This document shows positions 1 through 6,043 of a stretch of DNA of 6,043 nt, one piece after another. The position numbers and the translations under genes are program-made. Each line of letters starts with the position of its first letter. Positions within the stretch are counted from its first letter, which is position 1. The DNA comes from Clostridium sp. CAG:575 (lineage in GTDB: Bacteria > Bacillota > Clostridia > TANB77 > CAG-508): NCBI GenBank assembly GCA_000435535.1, contig FR884542.1:12844-18886 (forward strand). Reading direction: 5' to 3'. A model generated the notes under the pieces. The model did not search any database and had not been told where the DNA came from. It was given only the letters and a program-made list of their open reading frames with translations.

Positions 1-43
1 AAATAAAAAATATTTACATATATTTTAGTAAATTATTTTTCAT

Positions 44-48
44 GGAGG
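44..48 (+). promoter_or_regulatory. Ribosome binding site of the D,D-carboxypeptidase gene
   Basis: GGAGG lies nine bases before the ATG at 58. It is a near-ideal Shine-Dalgarno match in very AT-rich sequence and fixes this start; the protein then begins with a charged residue pair and a hydrophobic signal segment, as expected. Confidence 0.85.
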
Positions 49-57
49 TAATTAAAC

Positions 58-1308
58 ATGCAAAAAATAAAATTTGTAATCCCTATTTCTATAATTATAA
101 ATTTACTAATCTTTACACATTCATTTTCCTACACTAGCTTTGATTCATACATATGGTCAGTAGATTCAAGTACCACTGAAACTTCTGCCCCAAACTATTC
201 TGTAGCTACAAGTTCTGAAGTAGAAAATAATAATTCTTTAAATTTAGAAAGTGGTGCAGCAATATTAATTGAACAAAAGACCGGTCAAGTCCTTTATTCT
301 CATAATATTCATGAACAACTACATCCTGCATCTGTTACAAAAGTTATGAGTATTTTATTAATAATGGAACAAATTGATAATGGTTCTTTATCATATTCAG
401 ATAAAATAGCTTGTTCTGAAACAGCTCGTTCTATGGGCGGCTCACAAATTTGGCTAGATACAACAGAAACTTTGACAGTTGATGAAATGTTAAAAGCAAT
501 TTGTGTAGTATCTGCTAATGATTGTGTTGTAGCAATGGCTGAACATATTGCAGGTTCTGAAGAGGCTTTCGTTCAAATGATGAATGATAAGGCAAAACAG
601 TTAGGTATGAATGACACATGTTTTAAAAATTGCCATGGAATAGATGAAAATGGTCATGTTACATCTGCCTATGACATCGCATTAATGTCTCGTGAGCTTT
701 TAAATAAACATCCTAATATAACTAAATATACTACCATTTGGATGGATAGTTTAAGAGATGGAAAATCTCAATTAGTAAATACTAATAAATTAATTAGAAC
801 ATATAAAGGAATTACTGGCTTAAAAACTGGTTCTACTTCGCTTGCTTTATATAATTTATCAGCAAGTGCAACAAGGGATAATTTATCTTTGATTGCTGTA
901 ATTATGAAAGCACCTTCAACTAAAGTAAGATTTGCAGAGGCTCAAAAATTATTAGATTATGGTTTTAATAAATTTTCTTTTAAGAGTTTTGGCAATAAAG
1001 GAGATTTAATTCAAACTGTATCTGTTAATAGAGGAGTAAAACAAAATGTTGATGTAGTTTTGGAAAATGATGCTGGAACATTAATTGAAAAAGGAAAAGA
1101 AAATCAAATCTCTCAATCTATTGAAATAAATGATAAAATTGATGCTCCATTAAAAAAAGGAGATATTGTTGGAAAAGTTGTATTTTCTTTGGATAGCACT
1201 GAACTTTGTTCTACAAATTTAGTAACTTCTTGTAGCATTAATAAAATTAGTTTATTTACTATGTCTAAAAAAATTATTTATAGCTGGATAGATTTGTTAA
1301 GACATTAA
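58..1308 (+). CDS. D-alanyl-D-alanine carboxypeptidase (DacF/PBP5-like, peptidase family S11)
   Basis: This is a low-molecular-weight penicillin-binding protein that removes the terminal D-Ala from peptidoglycan pentapeptides outside the cytoplasmic membrane. All three active-site motifs of family S11 are visible: SVTK with nucleophile Ser92 and Lys95, SAN at 152-154, and KTG at 256-258. A hydrophobic N-terminal segment (about residues 5-24) is the signal peptide, followed by a Ser/Thr/Asn-rich spacer to about residue 61 and the catalytic domain (about 62-285). Residues about 305-395 fit the PBP5 C-terminal beta domain. The last roughly 18 residues (SKKIIYSWIDLLRH) look like an amphipathic helix that would hold the enzyme on the membrane. 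The 416-residue length is normal for the family. Seven cysteines, including C188 and C192 four residues apart, are many for an exported protein. The gene is convergent to the next one, so it is not cotranscribed with it. Whether it is the sporulation DacF or a vegetative paralogue cannot be decided without the upstream neighbours. Confidence 0.95.
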   Translation: MQKIKFVIPISIIINLLIFTHSFSYTSFDSYIWSVDSSTTETSAPNYSVATSSEVENNNSLNLESGAAILIEQKTGQVLYSHNIHEQLHPASVTKVMSILLIMEQIDNGSLSYSDKIACSETARSMGGSQIWLDTTETLTVDEMLKAICVVSANDCVVAMAEHIAGSEEAFVQMMNDKAKQLGMNDTCFKNCHGIDENGHVTSAYDIALMSRELLNKHPNITKYTTIWMDSLRDGKSQLVNTNKLIRTYKGITGLKTGSTSLALYNLSASATRDNLSLIAVIMKAPSTKVRFAEAQKLLDYGFNKFSFKSFGNKGDLIQTVSVNRGVKQNVDVVLENDAGTLIEKGKENQISQSIEINDKIDAPLKKGDIVGKVVFSLDSTELCSTNLVTSCSINKISLFTMSKKIIYSWIDLLRH

Positions 1309-1326
1309 CAAATGTTTATAAAAAAG

Positions 1327-1370
1327 AAAAATGAGATTTGCGCTAAAATTATAACTCAATCTCATTTTTT
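1327..1370. terminator. Bidirectional rho-independent terminator between convergent genes
   Basis: AAAAATGAGATT at 1327-1338 pairs perfectly over 12 bp with AATCTCATTTTT at 1358-1369, leaving a 19-base loop. The plus strand ends in six T (1365-1370). On the minus strand the stem is followed by a T run interrupted by one C (complement of 1320-1330), which is the stronger tail. It sits 18 bases after the carboxypeptidase stop and about 85 bases beyond the cohesin-gene stop, as expected for a terminator shared by two convergent transcripts. Confidence 0.8.
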
Positions 1371-1398
1371 AGGCTTTTTCTACAGCCTCTTTTTTCTT
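1371..1398 (+). terminator. Possible second, weaker terminator hairpin
   Basis: AGGCT at 1371-1375 pairs with AGCCT at 1384-1388 around an 8-base loop and is followed by a T-rich tract (CTTTTTTCTT, 1389-1398). The stem is only 5 bp but contains three G-C pairs in otherwise AT-rich sequence. It would act as a backup for plus-strand transcripts; on the minus strand no T tract follows. Confidence 0.4.
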
Positions 1399-1453
1399 AT
1401 TTTTATTATTATAAACATTTATAAAGAAGATTTATGGAATACACTTTTTTAAT

Positions 1454-2371
1454 TTAATTATTCTTTCTATTCTTAATTAAGATTATTATAATTAATATAA
1501 TAGCTATTGTAATTATTCCTATTGTAATATATAGATATATACCTATTTTAGCTGAATCTTTTTTTGTTTCTGTTGTTTCTTTTAAGCTATTACTATTATT
1601 GTTCATTATATTATTTTGTGTATTTTCTATTTCAACTATATTGTCATTTTCTTCTATATTATTTACTATATTATTATTTTCTTCTGTACCATTATTGTCT
1701 TCTATAGTTGTTTCATTATTTTCTGGCTTCACTTCATCTTTAACAATCTCATTTTTCTTTATTGATATATTATTTGGAGTTTTATTTTTATTGTTATTAT
1801 TGTTATTATTGCTTCCACCATTATTATTTGTTGTTATATCTACTTTACTATTTGTCTCTTCATTGTTAGTATTATTATTATTTGGTATGTTTGGTATATT
1901 TGGTATATTTGGTATATTATTTTCTATATTTATATTTGCAACACTATCTTCCAATATTATTTTCTTATCGCTTTCTGTTGCTCCTGTTAATTGTAATATT
2001 TTAATTTCTGTATTCCCCGTAATATTCTCCTTAACCTTGAAACTAAATTGTATAATATCAGCAGGCGTTTTTATTGAATTTGACCTTATTAATATGGTAA
2101 ATTTTCCATTATTTATATTAAATGAAGGTTCTTGCAAATTGCTATTGGCACTTTTTGCTTCTATAAATTCCAATTTAGAATCATCATATTCAATTTTTCC
2201 TGATAATGCATCTAATCCTTCTCTTATTTTTTCTACTTTCAATGTTACAGTTATATTTTTATCTTCTTGATTTGTTTTAATTGTAGTTGTTACATTATCA
2301 GAAGCATACGAAATTAAACATTTAAATAATAATAGCCAAATAATAATTACTAAAAATATCTTCTTTCTCAT
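1454..2371 (-). CDS. Membrane-anchored single-cohesin surface protein (putative dockerin receptor)
   Basis: A secreted, membrane-tethered protein with one cohesin-like module. Residues 1-23 form a signal peptide with probable cleavage after ISYA. Residues about 26-150 read as a cohesin-type beta sandwich: a strand pattern with ALSGKIEYDDSKLEFIEA, then NNGKFTILI, then ADIIQFSFKVKENITGNTEIKI, the usual order in cohesin family proteins. A linker of about 120 residues follows, rich in Asn, Glu and Thr, with four NIP repeats (152-163) and a run of seven Asn (188-194); it should be flexible and disordered. Residues about 276-299 are a single membrane span followed by KNRKNN, giving an outside-facing protein. 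No LPXTG motif or SLH domain is visible, so anchoring is by the membrane segment. The gene lies 65 bp downstream of a dockerin-bearing gene on the same strand with no terminator between, suggesting cotranscription and a receptor-client relation. The domain was recognised by pattern alone; a related hemoglobin-like surface beta sandwich is the main alternative. Confidence 0.8.
   Translation of the reverse strand: MRKKIFLVIIIWLLLFKCLISYASDNVTTTIKTNQEDKNITVTLKVEKIREGLDALSGKIEYDDSKLEFIEAKSANSNLQEPSFNINNGKFTILIRSNSIKTPADIIQFSFKVKENITGNTEIKILQLTGATESDKKIILEDSVANINIENNIPNIPNIPNIPNNNNTNNEETNSKVDITTNNNGGSNNNNNNNKNKTPNNISIKKNEIVKDEVKPENNETTIEDNNGTEENNNIVNNIEENDNIVEIENTQNNIMNNNSNSLKETTETKKDSAKIGIYLYITIGIITIAIILIIIILIKNRKNN
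1881..1916 (-). repeat. Four tandem 9-bp repeats encoding NIP in the cohesin protein linker
   Basis: On the plus strand there are four consecutive copies of TTTGGTATA, the first with G in the last position, encoding Asn-Ile-Pro units just after the cohesin domain. Because the unit is 9 bp, copy-number change by slippage would keep the frame and only alter linker length. The neighbouring poly-Asn tract (about 1790-1810) is similarly low in complexity. Confidence 0.85.
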
Positions 2372-2380
2372 TTTATTTTA

Positions 2381-2387
2381 TCCTTCC
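2381..2387 (-). promoter_or_regulatory. Ribosome binding site of the cohesin-protein gene
   Basis: On the minus strand GGAAGGA lies nine bases before the ATG at 2371, which supports the chosen start. The rest of the 65-bp gap (2372-2436) is AT-rich, with no hairpin-plus-T-tract terminator and no convincing promoter, consistent with readthrough from the upstream gene. Confidence 0.75.
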
Positions 2388-2436
2388 TTATTTTTATATA
2401 TCGCAAAATCCAAATTTTTTATAATCAAAAACTTAT

Positions 2437-5400
2437 TTATTTGTTTATTTCTTTATTTAAAATTGATAAATCAACAATGTCTACTACTCCATCTTTATTA
2501 ATATCTGCTGCAATTAGACTTTGTGCATCATCAATTATCTTTTTTCCGATTAAATGTTTATTTAGCATAGATAAATCTAATATATCTAAAACACCATCAC
2601 CATTGATATCACCTTTTACTTCTTGTTGTTCTTCAATCCATGTAACTTTTGCTATTACTTCACCAATATTTCCTGCTTCATCTTTAATTTTAAATACATA
2701 TTCTCCATTTTTACTAAATATATATGTTCCACCTGAACCATCAATTATTGTTACATTTTCTTTTGATATATTTTTTAATGTAGCTTTTACCGTAAATTGA
2801 GTTTGGCTAGTAATATCATATTCTACTTGTGCTGTTGGTAATTCTTTATCTATCCATGTTACATTTGCTATCAATGTTTTTTCTTCACCATTTATGTCTT
2901 TATATTTAAATTCATGTTTTCCATTATTATTAAATGTATAACTTGTACTTCCTATGGCTTTATATCCATAAGGAATTTTAATAGTTGCTACTACATTTTG
3001 ATTTGTTAATTTATTTTTAGAATATTCTATTTCTGGTTCACTAAATTTTTTAGTAGTATCTTCATAATAATTAAATCTTTTACCACTTACATATTTATTT
3101 GGTCCTTCATGATTTCCATATGTCTCCGTAGCTTCTATTTTAACATATCTTGCTGGAACTGATTCTTTTAAAGTTATTGTTTTTCTATTTTCGTCATTAG
3201 CTAGATTTGTTATCTCTGATACTAATTCCCATTCAATTCCATCTAAACTTACATATAATTTTGCTGATTTTATTCTTCCATTTAATCCTGCTGGATCATA
3301 TGATATTTGTGATAAATACTTGGCTTTATTAAAACTTATTATATATGATTTGTCTTGTGCTATTTCTCCGTATTTAGTATGCCATGAAGTAAATACACTA
3401 CCATCTAACATGTTTTCTGGTGCAAATCCACCTTGTGATTTACCCGCTGAAATAAAATTAATATTTTCCACATTTATATATTTTAAAGTATTATCTACGT
3501 TTTTAGTAAAGTTATATTCTCTAATTTCTCCACTTAATGTTGTTCCATGTGCTTTATACCTTGCTTTTACTTTTTGGCTTTCAGTAAATCTTTTTGTACT
3601 GCTATAATCTTTCCATGTAATTCCATTATCTAAACTATATTCTAAATTATTTATTTTACCAACAAATGTATCTTCGTCATCATTCATTATTAATGAGTTG
3701 TCAAGTATACTTTCTCCTGTTGTAATATCAATTGTAAATATCTGACTAGATCCTGATATTTTAACCTTTATATCATTTTCTGCATTTATTTTTTCAATTT
3801 GTTTTTGTGTAAGTTTTATTTTGTGTTCTAATGTTGCTGTCCATGTTTGTCCACCATCTAAACTATACTGAACTTGAAAATCATAATTATCATATTTTGA
3901 ATTTATAATAATTTCTTTTGCATTTTCTCCATCAAAAGAGAATGATGCTAAATCAACTTTATTTTCTCCTAATAAAGCATCTGCTATTTCCTTACAAGCT
4001 TCCGGTTGTAAGCTTTCATTTTTTGTTGCTTTTGTTGCTTTTTTTAGTGCTTCTGTTTTTAGCATATCAATTTCTAAGGTATCATTTTTATTTAAATTTG
4101 GTTCTACTAATTTTAATAAATCAACCATTGCCATTGGATAATATGTATATACATCTATAATTTTTTCTGATAATTCTTTCCAATCTGAACTATTTTTATT
4201 TTCTTGTTCTTTATATGTTTCTATTAATTTATCATAATCATCTAAATTTATATTTAATTTTGATAATGACTGATTATAAATTTTCTCTTTTATGTCTAAA
4301 TCTGTATATGAGTTAGCTATTAAATAGTAAAAATATGATTCTAAATATTTATCATATTCATTTATTGCTGCTTGTCCTAATAATTGATATCCTGCACTAT
4401 TTCCTGATTTTGAATCAGTAGAATATTTATCAGTAAATGTTTTATTATTCCAGTTAAATAACAAACGTATTGGATTTCCTCCATACCATGTTGTAGCACT
4501 TTTTCCCCAACCAAAAATATTGTTACCAATGTTCCATATTCCCTTATTATTCGAATCAATTGAGTATGTTAAATAGGCTTCATGAGCTGGTTGATATACT
4601 CCTGCTACCGCAATTCCATGTGTTTTATATAGATTTTGACCTAATCTTGATATATTCCAACAAATTCCTCCTGCTTCCATAACCATCCAAGTTTTTGGTG
4701 TCTTTGTTCCATCACTATTTAATCCATAACTTATATTATATTTACTTAATAGATATTTTTCGTTAAATGTATTGTAATTTTCTTGTGCATATAGCCTATC
4801 TTGATTATAATTAGGATGAATATATGACATATAGTTATATGGATTTAACCTTTTGTTAATGTCTGGATATTTTTTTTCTGAATATCCTCTTAACCATTCC
4901 AACTCTTCATTTGCTATTGAATCATTCATTACAAATCTCATTAATTCCATTTTATAATTTTTAAATTCTTCTTTATTTGAAAATAAATTTTTGTTATAAA
5001 ACTTTTTCATAAGTTCATATCTTTTTAATATATCATAATTTGCTTCGGGTGAATTAAAAGCTAATGGAGTTGGTGGATTATCTGAGCTATATGAAATTGC
5101 TAGTGCTATTAGCATCTTTTTATAGACTAGTTTGTCTCCTGTGTTTCCTAATGTATTTTTATATTTCATATATAATGTATTCAGTGATTCTAAACATTTT
5201 TCTGAATTTTTTACATTTCCAGTTTCAATAAATAATTGTAGATTTTGCTTATCATTTAAAATCCAGCTTAATGTTTCTTCCATATTTCCTGTTTTATCGT
5301 TTCTTATAGTGTTTTGTATTGACCAATATCCCATACGGTTAACAAATTCTCTTCTTAAAACAAGTTCAAGATTGTTTTTATAATTTTCTTCTGGTGTATT

Positions 5401-6042
5401 TTTGTTTAATATTGAATCATAATACTCAAGTTTTTTGATATTACTATTAAGTTCAGTTGTCAAATCATAATTTTCTTTAATTATTCTTGCATCTGCATAA
5501 ACAGCATGATCTACTGCATCTGTACCGTTCTTATCTGCATATAGTCGTAAATATTTATAATCTTTTATATTCAAATCTACTTCTAAAGCATTTTGTGAAG
5601 ATGTTATTGAATCTGATTTATAAATTTCTGTCCAATTTTTTCCATCATTAGATACAGAAATTCTAAACCACACATCTCCTTTACCATTTTTCGAACTATC
5701 TATTCCAAGTTTTGCTACAAATCTTGTATATTTATTTGAATATTTTGATATATCATATGTAAGTTGGCTTGTAGCATGTGCTCCCATTCCTTTATCAAAA
5801 TATACTTTTTCTCCGTCAATTAATAGGCTTATCTTTCCATTTTCTATATTTTTATCTTTTTTTATTTCTCCCCAACCTACATAAGACCAATTATTTTCTG
5901 TTATGTATTCCATATCTGAAATATAATAATAATCTTTTTCTATACCTTCATTTGCAAAAGAATATATTGACAGTATAATTTGTAATAAAATTAGAACTAC
6001 TAATGTTACATTTAAAAACTTTATTTTACTATTATTTCTCAT
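2437..6042 (-). CDS. Large secreted dockerin protein: NPCBM, transglutaminase-like core, CBM32, Ig-like repeats, dockerin
   Basis: A 1201-residue exported protein that begins with a signal peptide (about 1-30, cleavage likely after SFA). Domains in order: NPCBM, about 36-188 (ISDMEYI, then KGMGAHATSQLTYDIS and the VWFRISVSNDGKNW strand), a galactose-binding-like fold; a helical region, about 200-440; a transglutaminase/papain-like core, about 450-525, with GGICW (Cys461), QPAHEAYL (His487) and GIWNIGN (Asn504) as candidate catalytic residues; more helices to about 695; two beta repeats carrying YSLDGGQTW and YSLDNGITW (about 701-847); CBM32/F5-8 type C, about 850-990 (ENMLDGSVFTSWHT); two Ig-like repeats, about 1000-1136, each ending AxVTWI; and a type I dockerin, about 1144-1201, with calcium loops DINGDGVLD and DINKDGVVD. 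No glycoside hydrolase domain is recognisable. The role is probably surface glycan or glycoprotein binding plus a peptidase, amidase or cross-linking activity; the activity is inferred. The dockerin should attach it to a cohesin, the obvious candidate being the protein encoded 65 bp downstream. The ATG ends one base from the window edge, so the ribosome binding site and promoter are not visible and a longer N-terminus cannot be formally excluded, although the signal peptide fits this start. Confidence 0.9.
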   Translation of the reverse strand: MRNNSKIKFLNVTLVVLILLQIILSIYSFANEGIEKDYYYISDMEYITENNWSYVGWGEIKKDKNIENGKISLLIDGEKVYFDKGMGAHATSQLTYDISKYSNKYTRFVAKLGIDSSKNGKGDVWFRISVSNDGKNWTEIYKSDSITSSQNALEVDLNIKDYKYLRLYADKNGTDAVDHAVYADARIIKENYDLTTELNSNIKKLEYYDSILNKNTPEENYKNNLELVLRREFVNRMGYWSIQNTIRNDKTGNMEETLSWILNDKQNLQLFIETGNVKNSEKCLESLNTLYMKYKNTLGNTGDKLVYKKMLIALAISYSSDNPPTPLAFNSPEANYDILKRYELMKKFYNKNLFSNKEEFKNYKMELMRFVMNDSIANEELEWLRGYSEKKYPDINKRLNPYNYMSYIHPNYNQDRLYAQENYNTFNEKYLLSKYNISYGLNSDGTKTPKTWMVMEAGGICWNISRLGQNLYKTHGIAVAGVYQPAHEAYLTYSIDSNNKGIWNIGNNIFGWGKSATTWYGGNPIRLLFNWNNKTFTDKYSTDSKSGNSAGYQLLGQAAINEYDKYLESYFYYLIANSYTDLDIKEKIYNQSLSKLNINLDDYDKLIETYKEQENKNSSDWKELSEKIIDVYTYYPMAMVDLLKLVEPNLNKNDTLEIDMLKTEALKKATKATKNESLQPEACKEIADALLGENKVDLASFSFDGENAKEIIINSKYDNYDFQVQYSLDGGQTWTATLEHKIKLTQKQIEKINAENDIKVKISGSSQIFTIDITTGESILDNSLIMNDDEDTFVGKINNLEYSLDNGITWKDYSSTKRFTESQKVKARYKAHGTTLSGEIREYNFTKNVDNTLKYINVENINFISAGKSQGGFAPENMLDGSVFTSWHTKYGEIAQDKSYIISFNKAKYLSQISYDPAGLNGRIKSAKLYVSLDGIEWELVSEITNLANDENRKTITLKESVPARYVKIEATETYGNHEGPNKYVSGKRFNYYEDTTKKFSEPEIEYSKNKLTNQNVVATIKIPYGYKAIGSTSYTFNNNGKHEFKYKDINGEEKTLIANVTWIDKELPTAQVEYDITSQTQFTVKATLKNISKENVTIIDGSGGTYIFSKNGEYVFKIKDEAGNIGEVIAKVTWIEEQQEVKGDINGDGVLDILDLSMLNKHLIGKKIIDDAQSLIAADINKDGVVDIVDLSILNKEINK

Positions 6043-6043
6043 A

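Larger units (their letters stand above)
1310..1420. repeat. 12-bp perfect inverted repeat enclosing the terminator region
   Basis: AAATGTTTATAA at 1310-1321 is the exact reverse complement of TTATAAACATTT at 1409-1420. The arms bracket both hairpins of the convergent intergenic region and begin two bases after the carboxypeptidase stop codon. Beyond the perfect arms the inner flanks stay loosely complementary (A-rich against T-rich). The 111-bp unit could be an extended terminator cruciform or a small palindromic element. No target-site duplication or coding potential is evident, so a mobile origin is unproven. Confidence 0.5.

Noticed and set aside
13..40. Possible promoter before the carboxypeptidase gene, with TTTACA at 13-18 as a -35 box
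   Set aside because: No good -10 hexamer occurs 16-18 bases downstream, and in sequence this AT-rich such matches arise by chance. The real promoter may lie upstream of the window.
1599..2270. Plus-strand open frame of 223 codons, very hydrophobic
   Set aside because: It lies antisense to the cohesin-protein gene. Its Phe/Leu/Ile/Ser-rich composition is the mirror of Asn/Glu/Lys-rich codons, and it has no ribosome binding site or domain.
2390..2436. Possible separate minus-strand promoter for the cohesin gene (TTGATT and TATATA-like boxes)
   Set aside because: The spacing between the boxes is about 20 bases or more, outside the usual range, and the matches are weak. Cotranscription with the upstream gene explains the layout better.
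3991..4012. Seven-base inverted repeat (CTTACAA / TTGTAAG) with an 8-base loop
   Set aside because: It lies within the coding sequence of the large protein, with no T tract and no link to any boundary, and is likely a chance hairpin.
2441..5978. Several short open frames on the plus strand (and one on the minus strand at 4377-4559) inside the large dockerin gene
   Set aside because: All overlap a long, domain-rich gene in another frame, are low in complexity and have no recognisable motifs, so they are shadow frames.
1454..6042. Classical cellulosome locus
   Set aside because: Only one cohesin module is present, and no cellulase, other glycoside hydrolase or multi-cohesin scaffoldin is visible in the window.

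Overview
This is a strongly AT-rich window with three complete protein-coding genes. It reads as a low-GC Gram-positive anaerobe of the Clostridia: the genes use A/T-ending codons, have strong GGAGG-type ribosome binding sites, and encode a clostridial-type D,D-carboxypeptidase and a cohesin/dockerin pair. The Asn/Lys/Ile-rich proteins fit a very AT-rich gut or rumen clostridium, but the species cannot be fixed from sequence alone.

Layout: bases 58-1308 (+) encode a secreted D-alanyl-D-alanine carboxypeptidase (DacF/PBP5-like). Bases 1309-1453 are a convergent intergenic region with a bidirectional terminator hairpin, a weaker second hairpin and a 12-bp inverted repeat enclosing both. Bases 1454-2371 (-) encode a 305-residue secreted protein with one cohesin-like domain, a long Asn/Glu-rich linker and a C-terminal membrane anchor. 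Bases 2437-6042 (-) encode a 1201-residue secreted multidomain protein: NPCBM, a helical region around a transglutaminase/cysteine-peptidase-like core, two small beta repeats, a CBM32 (F5/8 type C) domain, two Ig-like repeats and a C-terminal type I dockerin. Its start codon lies one base from the window edge, so its promoter and ribosome binding site are outside.

The two minus-strand genes are 65 bp apart with no visible terminator between them and probably form one transcription unit, dockerin protein first. The simplest reading is a minimal surface-display system: the cohesin protein is a membrane-anchored receptor, and the large protein is its secreted client, held at the cell surface by cohesin-dockerin binding. 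The client has sugar-binding modules and a possible papain/transglutaminase-like active site but no recognisable glycoside hydrolase domain, so this does not look like a classical cellulosome. The pairing is inferred from domains and adjacency and has not been shown. The carboxypeptidase is convergent to this unit and appears functionally separate from it.
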